Of a stretch of 64,000 nt of DNA, positions 40,289-51,566 are shown in pieces (position 1 is the first letter of the stretch; each line of letters begins with the position of its first letter). The stretch comes from an uncultured Holdemanella sp. (GTDB taxonomy: Bacteria > Bacillota_I > Bacilli_A > Erysipelotrichales > Erysipelotrichaceae): the NCBI GenBank assembly GCA_900754615.1, contig CAAEDN010000065.1, forward strand, positions 1 through 64,000, read 5' to 3'. The translations under genes and the position numbers were made by a program. The notes below the pieces were generated by a model. The model ran no database searches. It saw nothing but the letters and a program-made list of their open reading frames with translations, and had not been told where the DNA came from.

Positions 40289-41287
40289 ATGGAATTATTT
40301 AAAAAGTTAACGCAGCTTCATGGTGTCAGTGGTTACGAAAGAGAAGTTCGTGCCTATATAAAAGAAAAAGTACAAGGTTATGCCGATGAGATTATTGAAG
40401 ATGCGATTGGAAATTTGATTGTTTATAAAAAAGGTACAGGTGTAAATAAAAAGAAAGTAATGCTTTGTGCACATATGGATGAGATTGGTTTACAGGTTAT
40501 CAAAATTGAACAAGATGGACGTATCATGGTGAAATCCATGGGATGTTCATGGATGTATACGACATATCAATCTAGAGTTCGTTTCCGTAATGGGACGATT
40601 GGGATTGTCGCAAGTCGTGTGCGTCCAGAAGACTTGAATGGTCAATTCACAAATCTTTATGTCGATATTGGTGTTTCTAGTAAAGAAGAAGTTTTAAAGT
40701 ATGTGGATGTAGGAGATGTTGCCATTTATGAAGGTCCATATGAAGAATTGGCAGGAGATTTTGTGACGGCTAAAGCGATTGATGATCGTGTTGGTTGTTA
40801 TATGCAGCTAAAGACATTGATGGAGAAAGAATCATTCTATAATGATGCTTACTTTGTGTTCACTGTACAAGAGGAAGTAGGTTGTCGTGGTTCTCAAGTA
40901 ACGGCACATCGTATTCAACCAGATATTGGTGTAGCTGTAGATGTGACTCCAGGTATGGATCATCCAGGAGATCTTGAAGGAAATAATACACCTGGAAATG
41001 GTACGGCTATTAAGATCAGCGATACGTCGGTTATTTGTGATGAATATTTAGTTGAAAAAATGATTGGATGTGCCAAACGTGATGGCATTCCTTTCCAAAA
41101 AGATGTGATTTATGTTGGGGGAACAGATGCGAGTTCTATGAACTTAAGTAATGATGGCGTGAAGGCTTGTGCTGTAAGTGTTGTTACTCGTTATACACAT
41201 GGACCGAATGCAATCGTGAATAAAAAGGATATTCGTGCTTCTATTGATTTATTGAAGGCATTTTTAGATGAGGAGTTTGAATTCTAA
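40289..41287 (+). CDS. M42-family metallo-aminopeptidase
   Basis: Cytoplasmic two-metal aminopeptidase (PepA/FrvX type) that trims peptides. The 332-aa product has the metal ligands in AHMDEIG, KAIDDRVGCY, VQEEVGCRGS and DVTPGMDHPG, and the late VGGTDASSM. A peptide-binding lipoprotein upstream suggests uptake and digestion of peptides. An AGAGGTG site precedes it, 13 bp after the lipoprotein gene. Confidence 0.94.
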   Translation: MELFKKLTQLHGVSGYEREVRAYIKEKVQGYADEIIEDAIGNLIVYKKGTGVNKKKVMLCAHMDEIGLQVIKIEQDGRIMVKSMGCSWMYTTYQSRVRFRNGTIGIVASRVRPEDLNGQFTNLYVDIGVSSKEEVLKYVDVGDVAIYEGPYEELAGDFVTAKAIDDRVGCYMQLKTLMEKESFYNDAYFVFTVQEEVGCRGSQVTAHRIQPDIGVAVDVTPGMDHPGDLEGNNTPGNGTAIKISDTSVICDEYLVEKMIGCAKRDGIPFQKDVIYVGGTDASSMNLSNDGVKACAVSVVTRYTHGPNAIVNKKDIRASIDLLKAFLDEEFEF

Positions 41288-42270
41288 TGAAAATCATTGC
41301 GTTTGGTGTTCGTGAAGATGAAGTATGTTTCATGGATCCAGTTGCCAAAAAATTAAATATTGATGTTGAAATTCATGCGGAACATTTAAATATGGAAACG
41401 GTGCATTGGGCCAAAGGCTTTGATGCCGTAAGCATTGTAGGTGTATGTCAGGCAGATCGAGATATTTTAAAGATTCTTTCGGGTTATGGAATTAAGGCTT
41501 TATCAACGCGTACAATTGGATATGATCAAATTGATTTAGAGGCAGCTAGTGAATATGGTATTAAAGTTGCGAATGTTTCGTATTCACCCGATTGTGTAGC
41601 GGACTTTACCATTCTTTTGATGTTAGCTTTAACGCGTCGTTTTGCACATATGTTAGAAAGAAGTCGATGTATGGATTATTCTTTACATGGAATTCAAGGT
41701 AAAGAAATGCACAACTTAACTGTAGGTATTATTGGCTTAGGAAGAATTGGATCTTGTGTGGCTCGTGATTTAAAGGGGTTTGGATGTAATATTCAAGCCT
41801 ATACAGATTATCCTAGAGATGATCAAAAGGATTTAGTAGAATTTGTAGATTTTGATACTTTGATCAAAACGAGTGACATCATTACGCTTCATATGCCTTT
41901 GACAGATCAAAATCGTTATATGATCAATGCGGATGTCATCAAAAAGATGAAGCCGGGCGTGTTGATTATTAATACATCTCGTGGAGAAATTATTGATACA
42001 AATGCGTTGATTGAAGGAATTGAAAATGGCATCATTGGTGGTGCGGGTATAGATTCTTTTGAAAATGAGCAGGAAGTTATTCATATTGACCATAACTATA
42101 ATGTCATCAAGAATCGAGACTTATTGATATTAAAAGCCTATCCTAATGTCATTGTGACACCACATGCAGCCTTTTATACAGATCAAGTGTCTTATGATAT
42201 GGTGCATTGTTCATTGGAAAGTCTAAAGAATTTAGTCAATAATCAAGAATGTAGATATCAATTAAACTAA
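41287..42270 (+). CDS. D-2-hydroxyacid dehydrogenase (D-lactate dehydrogenase type)
   Basis: NAD-dependent enzyme reducing 2-oxoacids to D-2-hydroxyacids. The 327-aa product has the Rossmann GIIGLGRIG near residue 150, catalytic Arg in NTSRGEII, Glu in DSFENEQE and His in TPHAAF. The pattern favours D-lactate dehydrogenase, but other D-hydroxyacids, including those from amino acids, are possible. Its start overlaps the M42 stop by one base. Confidence 0.92.
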   Translation: MKIIAFGVREDEVCFMDPVAKKLNIDVEIHAEHLNMETVHWAKGFDAVSIVGVCQADRDILKILSGYGIKALSTRTIGYDQIDLEAASEYGIKVANVSYSPDCVADFTILLMLALTRRFAHMLERSRCMDYSLHGIQGKEMHNLTVGIIGLGRIGSCVARDLKGFGCNIQAYTDYPRDDQKDLVEFVDFDTLIKTSDIITLHMPLTDQNRYMINADVIKKMKPGVLIINTSRGEIIDTNALIEGIENGIIGGAGIDSFENEQEVIHIDHNYNVIKNRDLLILKAYPNVIVTPHAAFYTDQVSYDMVHCSLESLKNLVNNQECRYQLN

Positions 42271-42300
42271 GGACAAGAGAAATCTTGTTCTTTTATTTTC
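42271..42300 (+). terminator. Terminator of the flavoprotein operon
   Basis: GGACAAGA at 42271-42278 pairs with TCTTGTTC at 42283-42290, with a GAAA loop, followed by TTTTATTTTC. Confidence 0.85.
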
Positions 42301-42312
42301 TTTATGGTTAGA

Positions 42313-42344
42313 GTATACTAACTGTATAGTTAGATACGACTAAC
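42313..42344 (+). promoter_or_regulatory. Inverted repeat in the ABC exporter promoter
   Basis: CTAACT-GTAT-AGTTAG at 42318-42333 is a perfect 6-bp-arm dyad over a -10-like TATAGT (42325-42330), flanked by GTAT and ATAC. A further half-site, ACTAAC, is at 42339-42344. The layout fits a TetR- or PadR-type operator, but no regulator gene is adjacent. Confidence 0.5.
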
Positions 42345-43055
42345 ATGAGAATGATTATGAAGAAATGTATAGAATTTAATGGAGTGTCAAAAAAGTATGA
42401 AGTAGGAGAAAAAGCATTTTATGCATTGGATGATGTTTCTTTTTCGATTGATCGACATGAAATGGTTGTGATTTTAGGACCAAGTGGAGCGGGTAAGTCG
42501 ACACTTTTAAATATTATGGGTGGAATGGATCATGTGACTGATGGAAAAGTATATATGGATGGGCTTGATATTAGTGGGTATAGTGAAAAAGAATTAACGG
42601 ATTATCGTGCTAAAAATATTGGGTTTATCTTTCAATTCTACAATATTTTGCCGACACTGACAGTGAAGGAAAATGTGGATTTGATTCGGGATGTGGTTAA
42701 AAACGCAAAGGATTCGACTGAAATATTGAATAAAGTTGGTTTAGGTGGACAAGAAAACAAATTTCCGAATCAATTAAGTGGAGGGGAACAGCAGCGTGTA
42801 TCGATTGCGCGTGCCATTGCGAAAAATCCAAAACTTCTTCTTTGCGATGAACCTACTGGGGCTTTAGATTCAAATACGGGAGTAGAGATTTTAAAGTTAT
42901 TACGCGAATGCACAAAAGACAATACAGTTGTGATTGTAACGCACAATGCGTTGATTGCAGATGTGGCAGATCGTGTGATTCGTTTAAAGAATGGAAAAAT
43001 CATTGAGAATGTTGTGAATGCACAACCTAAAAATATAGATGAGGTGAATTGGTAA
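42345..43055 (+). CDS. ABC transporter ATPase (MacB/LolD-like)
   Basis: ATPase of 236 aa with Walker A GPSGAGKSTLLN near residue 46, Q-loop FQFYN, signature LSGGEQQRVSIARAI and Walker B LLLCDEPTGALD. The type pairs with FtsX-like permeases in exporters of peptides, antibiotics or lipids. Start codons at 42345, 42351 and 42357 are all possible; no strong ribosome binding site is present. Its stop overlaps the permease start (TAATG). Confidence 0.92.
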   Translation: MRMIMKKCIEFNGVSKKYEVGEKAFYALDDVSFSIDRHEMVVILGPSGAGKSTLLNIMGGMDHVTDGKVYMDGLDISGYSEKELTDYRAKNIGFIFQFYNILPTLTVKENVDLIRDVVKNAKDSTEILNKVGLGGQENKFPNQLSGGEQQRVSIARAIAKNPKLLLCDEPTGALDSNTGVEILKLLRECTKDNTVVIVTHNALIADVADRVIRLKNGKIIENVVNAQPKNIDEVNW

Positions 43056-45331
43056 TGTTAAGGAAGAAACTATTTCGGGATCTTTGGCATTATAAGGGTC
43101 AATTCTTCACAATTTTTCTGATGGTGTTTATTGGAATGTTGGCATTTAGTGGTATTCATGGCTATATGGATGGTATGGATGAAAGTGCCAAAGAGTATTA
43201 TAAAGAATATAATTTACAGGATCTATGGATTACAAATACGAATGTTGCAGATTCGGATTTAGAGAAATTAAATTCTATGGATCATATAAGTGATGTAAAT
43301 CGAGCATTGGTTTTAAATTCAAAATTAAAGGGATACAAAGATGTGACTTTAGAAACAAATGTTTTGGAAGAGAATACCATTTCTAAAATGCATATTGTTG
43401 AGGGGGAAAAGTATGCATCGAATAAAAAGGGATTATGGTTTGATAGTTATTTGACGAATCATTTAAATATTCATGTGGGAGATACTTTAAAATTGGATAT
43501 TTCTGGTCAAACCTTGAAATTAAAAGTAAAAGGTTTAGTGAATACACCAGATCATGTATATTTTGTGAAGGATTCTACAGAAATATTTCCTACACATAAA
43601 AACTATGGTTTTGTGTATATACCAGCTGATACTTTTTCAAAAGAAATGAATTTCGATGTTACATATAATAAAGCTTATGTGGATGTAGACAAACAAAGTC
43701 ATGTGGATTCAGTAAAAAAAGAGATTCAAAAAAATTTTGATTTTCTATCTGTAACTAATCGAGATGCTTCTTTTTCCTATGCAGGATATCAATCTGAAGT
43801 AGAAGAAGGTCAAACTTATGCACCTGTATTTACGGGATTGTTCTTGATGATTGCGATTTTAAGTGTAATGAGTACAATGAATCGTTTTGTTCGCCAACAA
43901 AGAGTGCAGATTGGTACTTTAAAAGCACTTGGATTTAAAAATCGAAAAATCTATATCCATTATATTGGATTTGGCTTTATGATCAGTTTGATTGCGGCTG
44001 TACTAGGTGTTGTGGTTGGATATCTAACAATTGGTCAATTCTTTATTGATATGGAAGCTAGTTATTTTGAAATGCCAAATATACATACGGTTTTGTTGCC
44101 GGTTGTGCTTCAAACAGCAGTTTTGGTCGTAGTTTTGATTTCTTTAGTCACATATCTTTCTTCCAGAAAGATTTTAAAGGAAACGGCAAGTGAGGCTTTG
44201 CGTCTAGAAGTGCCAAAGGTAAAAAAGAATAGTTTGGATTGGTCTGTAAAATTTAATAAATGTAAATTATCGACAAGATGGAATATTCGAGATATAGCCC
44301 GCAATAAAGGAAGAAGTATTGCAGCATGTGTTGGGATTATTGGATGTACAATGTTACTTGTATGTTCGTTTGGTTTGTGGGATACGATTGAATCTTATAT
44401 GGATTGGGAATATAAAATAATCAATACATATCAATATAAAATTAGTTTAAATAGTGATTATACAAAAGAACAATATGATCATTTAACTCACTTGTATGGA
44501 GATGCCACAAGTAAAAGTGTTGCGATTGAATTCAAAAACCATGGTAAAACAGAAACAAGATCCATGCTTGTGTCGGATGGAAAAGATAAATTGAATATCA
44601 CAGATCATAATGAGAAGGTTACAGAGTTAAAATCAAATGGAATCTATTTAACAGAAAAGCTAGCTAAAAAATATGAGGTTCAAGTGGGAGATACAATCAA
44701 ATGGCATTTGACAGGAGATTCTACTTGGTATACAAGTAAGGTTGTTGGCTTGAATCGGGATCCACAAATGCAGCAATTCACAATGTCAAAGAAATATTTT
44801 GAAAAATTAGGATATACATATCGTCCAGATTCTATTTATACAAATAAGAAGGCTAAAAAATTAGATGGTGTTTCTAAGATTAGTAGTATTGAATCGATTC
44901 AAGAAGGTGTAGAGAGTATGCTTGAAGCGATGAAGTCGATGATGGTCTTATTGATTGTATTTGCAGTCTTATTAGGTTGTGTCATCTTATATAACTTGGG
45001 CGTGTTATCATTTACTGAAAAACAATATCAATTTGCGACATTAAAGGTATTAGGCTTTAAGGATAAACAAATTAAAGAAATCTTTATCAAACAAAACACA
45101 TGGATCATGTTGGTGGGAATGGTGATTGGTTTGCCACTAGGCTATTATATGTTGTCGTATATTTATACAAACGCATTAAATGATACGTATGATTTTCCAG
45201 CCGTTGTAGAATGGATTTCTTATGTGTACGCAATCATAGGAACCGTTTTAGTTTCGTATGTAATGAATAAGTTGTTGGCAAGAAAAATTAAAACGATTGA
45301 TATGGTTTCAAGCTTAAAAGCCAATGAATAA
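43055..45331 (+). CDS. FtsX-type ABC transporter permease
   Basis: Membrane subunit of 758 aa with two FtsX units. A first helix is near 10-30, followed by a large extracytoplasmic domain. A helix bundle lies around 265-380 (RQQRVQIGTLKALGFKNRKI), then a second helix near 425, a second outer domain and a final helix bundle around 640-745 (EKQYQFATLKVLGFKDKQI). This is the layout of exporters for bacteriocin or antibiotic defence or lipoprotein release. GAGGTGA at 43041-43047 fits ATG 43055. The substrate is unknown. Confidence 0.9.
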   Translation: MLRKKLFRDLWHYKGQFFTIFLMVFIGMLAFSGIHGYMDGMDESAKEYYKEYNLQDLWITNTNVADSDLEKLNSMDHISDVNRALVLNSKLKGYKDVTLETNVLEENTISKMHIVEGEKYASNKKGLWFDSYLTNHLNIHVGDTLKLDISGQTLKLKVKGLVNTPDHVYFVKDSTEIFPTHKNYGFVYIPADTFSKEMNFDVTYNKAYVDVDKQSHVDSVKKEIQKNFDFLSVTNRDASFSYAGYQSEVEEGQTYAPVFTGLFLMIAILSVMSTMNRFVRQQRVQIGTLKALGFKNRKIYIHYIGFGFMISLIAAVLGVVVGYLTIGQFFIDMEASYFEMPNIHTVLLPVVLQTAVLVVVLISLVTYLSSRKILKETASEALRLEVPKVKKNSLDWSVKFNKCKLSTRWNIRDIARNKGRSIAACVGIIGCTMLLVCSFGLWDTIESYMDWEYKIINTYQYKISLNSDYTKEQYDHLTHLYGDATSKSVAIEFKNHGKTETRSMLVSDGKDKLNITDHNEKVTELKSNGIYLTEKLAKKYEVQVGDTIKWHLTGDSTWYTSKVVGLNRDPQMQQFTMSKKYFEKLGYTYRPDSIYTNKKAKKLDGVSKISSIESIQEGVESMLEAMKSMMVLLIVFAVLLGCVILYNLGVLSFTEKQYQFATLKVLGFKDKQIKEIFIKQNTWIMLVGMVIGLPLGYYMLSYIYTNALNDTYDFPAVVEWISYVYAIIGTVLVSYVMNKLLARKIKTIDMVSSLKANE

Positions 45332-45394
45332 GTCGAATTTATAATATTTACTAAATTGAGACCAGAAAAAATGTAAAAGATCTTTATATAAAGG

Positions 45395-45435
45395 AAAAAA
45401 GCCTATATCTTCATGAAAGGTATAGGCTATTTTAA
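45395..45435. terminator. Bidirectional terminator between exporter and atp operon
   Basis: GCCTATA at 45401-45407 pairs with TATAGGC at 45421-45427. There is an A6 run on one side and TATTTT on the other, so it can serve both convergent units. Confidence 0.8.
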
Positions 45436-45442
45436 ATGTTTA

Positions 45443-45853
45443 TTAATTAATGTGTTTATCTTTAAATTGTAAACGAGCTAAGGCTCTTGCCATACTGGCT
45501 TGTGACATATAATATTCACGAATCGATTGTTTCTGTCTCATTCTTTCTTTCGCACGTTCTAAAGATTCTTTGGCTCTTCTTGCGTCTAGTTCTTCTTGTG
45601 TTTCACATGTATCGACTAAGACTTCAGCTTGGTTGTTTGAAAAGATCATGGATCCTAATCCACTAACAACTTCAATTTCTGAATTATCTTCAAGACGGAT
45701 TTTTAAAAGTCCAGGTGTTATCGCATAGATGGTTTTGGCATGATGTGCAAGAAATTGTTTACTTCCATTGGGCGTGTGTATCGTTAATACTTGTGCTTTA
45801 CCATTATAGAACACGTGATCACTCGCCATGATTTTTAAATCAAAGAGTTCCAT
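45443..45853 (-). CDS. atpC: ATP synthase epsilon subunit
   Basis: Central-stalk subunit that couples gamma to the c-ring and can inhibit hydrolysis. The 136-aa product has the N-terminal beta sandwich (LKIMASDHVFYNGKAQ) and a C-terminal helical hairpin (ARRAKESLERAKERM). It is the last gene of the operon, two bases after atpD. Confidence 0.95.
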   Translation of the reverse strand: MELFDLKIMASDHVFYNGKAQVLTIHTPNGSKQFLAHHAKTIYAITPGLLKIRLEDNSEIEVVSGLGSMIFSNNQAEVLVDTCETQEELDARRAKESLERAKERMRQKQSIREYYMSQASMARALARLQFKDKHIN

Positions 45854-45855
45854 GA

Positions 45856-48151
<2,296 letters not shown>

Positions 48152-48152
<1 letters not shown>

Positions 48153-49894
48153 TATTCTTGTCCTCTATATTGTTTGGCTAATGTAATGATTCTTGTCTTT
48201 AAATTGTCATCCAATTTTTTAGTCGTGTTGATTTCACGACTGATTTCACTATGATTTTCATGAAACCAATCGAGTAATTTTGTTTCTTCTTTTTTGACTT
48301 GTTTTGAATCTAAGTCATCTAAAATTCCTGCGTCTGCAACAACTAGAATAGTAACCATGTCTGCATGTGACATAGGGTGGTTTAGAGGTTGCTTCAAAAG
48401 TTCCATAAGGACTTGTCCGTGTTGAAGTTGTCGCTTCGTTGCATCGTCTAAATCAGAGGCAAACTGCGTAAACTCTTTCATTTCACGGTATTGAGCTAAA
48501 TTGATTCGTAAAGAACCAGATGCCTTTTTCATGGCTTTGGTTTGAGCGGCTCCACCAACACGGCTGACAGATAATCCAACATTAACAGCAGGTCTTTGTC
48601 CTTCGAAAAATAAATCGCTTTCCAAGAAGATTTGACCGTCTGTAATTGAAATGACGTTGGTTGGAATATATGCACTTACATCTCCGTCTTGTGTTTCGAT
48701 GATTGGAAGGGCTGTAATAGATCCACCTGAATTTAATCTAGAAGAACGTTCTAGTAGTCTAGAGTGTAAATAGAATACATCACCTGGATAGGCTTCACGT
48801 CCTGGAGATCTTCCTAGCAATAAGGAAATCGTACGATAGGCAACGGCATGTTTGCTTAAATCATCATAGACAATAAGTACATCTTTTCCTTGATGCATAA
48901 AGTATTCAGCTAGAGAAGTCGCAGAATAAGGGGCAATATATTGTAAGCTAGCAGAATCTGCAGCTGTCGAATTCACAATCACTGTATATTCCATCGCATC
49001 ATTTTTCTTTAATGTATTGACTAGGTTGGCGACTGTACTTGCCTTTTGGGCAATAGAGACATAAATACAGATACAATCTTTTCCTTTTTGATTTAGTATA
49101 GTATCCAATGCGATGGATGTTTTACCCGTTTGACGATCACCAATGATTAATTCACGCTGCCCTCTTCCGATAGGAAACATAGAATCGATCGATAGAATGC
49201 CTGTTTCCATAGGGGTTGTGACAGGTTTACGATCAATAATGCTTGGTGCAGGCTCTTCAATAGGGCGCATTTCAGTGGCTTCAATAGAACCAAGACCATC
49301 TATTGGATTTCCAAGTGGATCTACAACACGTCCAAGAAAATTTGCGCTTACTGGCATACCTGCTTGTTTTTTTGTTCGAGATACCTTTGTACCCTGACCA
49401 ATGGTACCTTCTGTATCAAATAGAATAACACCAATGTTGTCGGTTGTAATATCGAGTACCATTCCCTTTGTACCATTTTCAAAAACAACAACTTCTCCAT
49501 ACATCGCATGATCAAGTCCGGAAATGGTTGCGATACCATCTCCAATTGTTTCAACGTAGCCAACTTCATTTTCTTGTGAAGTAGCTTCGAATTGTTCAAT
49601 AGCTTCTTTTAAGATGGACATAAGCGTTCCATCTTTTTTCATTTGAATGGCTTGATCCCTGGCAGCTTGAATTTGTTCTTGAAGCTGCTGCTGACGAGAA
49701 CGTGTAGACCAATCGTATTCATCATTATTTGCGCTTAGGATAAATCCGCCACGTACACTTGGATCAATAGAGATATTTAGTGTTATGTTTTTAGCTTGGT
49801 ATTTATTTTTAAGGAATGTCTTTATTTTTTCTTCTTGCGCTGAACTTGGCCGTGTTACACAGCGTAAGGTTGCATTTAAATTTTCGTTGTTCAT
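48152..49894 (-). CDS. atpA: ATP synthase alpha subunit with fused delta C-terminal domain
   Basis: Product of 580 aa instead of about 500. Residues about 9-75 match the C-terminal half of the delta (OSCP) subunit: VTRPSSAQEEKIKTFL, then LNISIDPSVRGGFILSANN and the WSTRSRQQQLQEQ end. The alpha subunit proper begins around residue 92 (MSILKEAIEQFE) and is complete, with Walker A GDRQTGKTS at 252-260. No separate delta gene exists between atpF and atpA, where only the adjoining stop and start lie, so the delta N-terminal domain is missing. Met92 (start at 49621) could give unfused alpha of 489 aa by internal initiation; its upstream site is weak. Confidence 0.93.
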
Positions 49895-50359
49895 TTATTT
49901 CATTTCCTTTAAAAAATCATCATATAGTTTTTCATCGCTCTTTGTGTTTGTGATTTTATCAGCCGCTTTATTAATCAAATCTGCGATTTCAGATTTAGCT
50001 TTTGCCTTTTCTTCATTTGCCACTTCAATCGTTTTGATGCGAGCTTGTTCAATCATTTCATCGGATTTTTTATTTGCATCCGCAATAATCTGTTCATATT
50101 CAAGACTCGCTTTTTCTTTTGCATCCGCTAGCATGCCATCACAAATTGTTTGCATGTTTTCAAGCTGTTGATTGGCTTTGTTTTTTGATTCAAGAGCTTC
50201 TTGTTTTTGTTGATTTGCTATGGCAAAATCAGATTCTATTTCTTGTTTTCTCTTTTCAAGAATGTCATGTACTGGTTGAAATAGAAAATGTTTCATCAGT
50301 GCATATAAAATAAGTAGATTGATGATTGTCCAAAGAATATTGGAATCAATTCTTAACAT
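49895..50359 (-). CDS. atpF: ATP synthase b subunit
   Basis: Peripheral stalk. The 154-aa product has one N-terminal membrane segment (about 8-22) and a long charged helix rich in A/K/E. It is slightly shorter than the usual 160-175 aa, and its C-terminus would normally meet delta. It abuts atpA directly, with no spacer. Confidence 0.94.
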   Translation of the reverse strand: MLRIDSNILWTIINLLILYALMKHFLFQPVHDILEKRKQEIESDFAIANQQKQEALESKNKANQQLENMQTICDGMLADAKEKASLEYEQIIADANKKSDEMIEQARIKTIEVANEEKAKAKSEIADLINKAADKITNTKSDEKLYDDFLKEMK

Positions 50360-50371
50360 AGATTATCCCAC

Positions 50372-50593
50372 CTATTTCACCATTAAAATGATTAAAATAC
50401 CTAATACAAATCCGTAGATGGCTGTTGCTTCGGCTAAAGCGGCACCAATTAATAGGGTACTACGAATTTTTCCATGGGCTTCTGGTTGTTGGGCAATTGC
50501 TTTTACGGCACTGCTTGTCGCAAAACCAATACCTAATCCTCCACCAATAACGGCAAGTGCTGCCATTCCAACTCCGATTGCTGTTAAACTCAT
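50372..50593 (-). CDS. atpE: ATP synthase c subunit
   Basis: Ring-forming proteolipid of 73 aa with two membrane helices joined by the AQQPEA loop. The ion-binding Glu is in LAEATAIYGF. Compared with known sodium c-rings, the Gln of helix 1 is replaced by a hydrophobic residue and the Ser after Glu is Ala, although Thr and Tyr remain. This favours proton coupling, with moderate certainty. Confidence 0.96.
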   Translation of the reverse strand: MSLTAIGVGMAALAVIGGGLGIGFATSSAVKAIAQQPEAHGKIRSTLLIGAALAEATAIYGFVLGILIILMVK

Positions 50594-50610
50594 TTTTATT
50601 TCCTCCTAAT

Positions 50611-51294
50611 TTATTCTGTTTCTGTCGCTTCTGCGATAAATAGTGATGTTAAAAAGACGAATACATAAGCTTGAATGAATCCATCAAAGAAATCAAAGTA
50701 CAAGCTAAATACAGTAGGTATAAAGATGGGAACGACCATCTTGATCATTTCCATAATAACGAAGGCACCAATGACATTACCAAATAGACGCATACACAGA
50801 GATAAAGGACGTGTAAACACTTCAAGAATATTGATGGGTGTAACTACAGCGACGGGCTGAGTAAAGCTTTTTAACCAGCCTTTCATGCCTTTAGCTCGTA
50901 TACCACTAACTTCAATTAATACAATACTCATAAGTGCTAATGCGATAGTGACATTCATATCTTTAGTTGGGGGTTTCATACCAAATATGCCAATGATATT
51001 CGCAAGTCCTATATATAATAGGATGGTTGAAATGTATGTAGAATAATCTTTGGCATTTTCACCAAGCATGGAGATTGTGAATTTATCTAGCCATATGACA
51101 ATACTTTCCGCTACAATTTGTTTCTTACCTGGATTATGAACTTTGAGTCCTCGTGTTAACCAAGCAGAAAGTAAAACAAGTATAGCCATGACAACCCATG
51201 TGATGACAACAGATTCACTAATCGCAAAGGGACCGATAGTAAACGCAGTGTCGACGTTTAACTGGTCGAGTAGTTCTTTTGTGAACTCTTCCAT
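50611..51294 (-). CDS. atpB: ATP synthase a subunit
   Basis: Stator of the proton channel. The 227-aa product has the essential Arg in LCMRLFGNVIGAF and the late helix IQAYVFVFLTSLFIAEA. ATG 51294 is chosen because GGAGGAG lies just before it; the longer reading begins in non-coding sequence. It is the first gene of the operon; no atpI is seen upstream. Confidence 0.95.
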   Translation of the reverse strand: MEEFTKELLDQLNVDTAFTIGPFAISESVVITWVVMAILVLLSAWLTRGLKVHNPGKKQIVAESIVIWLDKFTISMLGENAKDYSTYISTILLYIGLANIIGIFGMKPPTKDMNVTIALALMSIVLIEVSGIRAKGMKGWLKSFTQPVAVVTPINILEVFTRPLSLCMRLFGNVIGAFVIMEMIKMVVPIFIPTVFSLYFDFFDGFIQAYVFVFLTSLFIAEATETE

Positions 51295-51424
51295 AGCTCC
51301 TCCTTTCAAAACCATAAAAAAACGATGGAGATAATCCGTGAATTTACGAATTAAAACAAAATTCGTTTTTCTATAAGCTCGTATTTTAGTTCTCAAGACT
51401 TCAGTTTTCAAGTGCTTTTATCAA

Positions 51425-51438
51425 TGTAAACGTTATCT
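51425..51438. promoter_or_regulatory. cre-like CcpA site upstream of the atp operon
   Basis: TGTAAACGTTATCT matches the cre consensus TGWAANCGNTNWCW at every position, 131 bp before atpB. It suggests carbon-catabolite control of the ATP synthase by CcpA. CcpA is not encoded in the window. Confidence 0.6.
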
Positions 51439-51540
51439 GTTTTATATGACAAATTTTTGCATATTTTGCATATATGATACATATGTCTCAATTACATAAT
51501 TGACTTTGTTTTGTGTTTGAATTTTTGAACAGGGCATAAA

Positions 51541-51566
51541 AAAAGGAAGATTCGATCTTCCTTTTA
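51541..51566 (-). terminator. Terminator after the ArsR gene
   Basis: A 10-bp perfect hairpin, AAAAGGAAGAT with ATCTTCCTTTT, followed on the minus strand by a T-rich run. Confidence 0.85.

Noticed and set aside
51455..51474. Overlapping TTTTGCATAT repeats upstream of the atp operon
   Set aside because: Two short AT-rich copies only, with no clear relation to a promoter; may be chance in this base composition.
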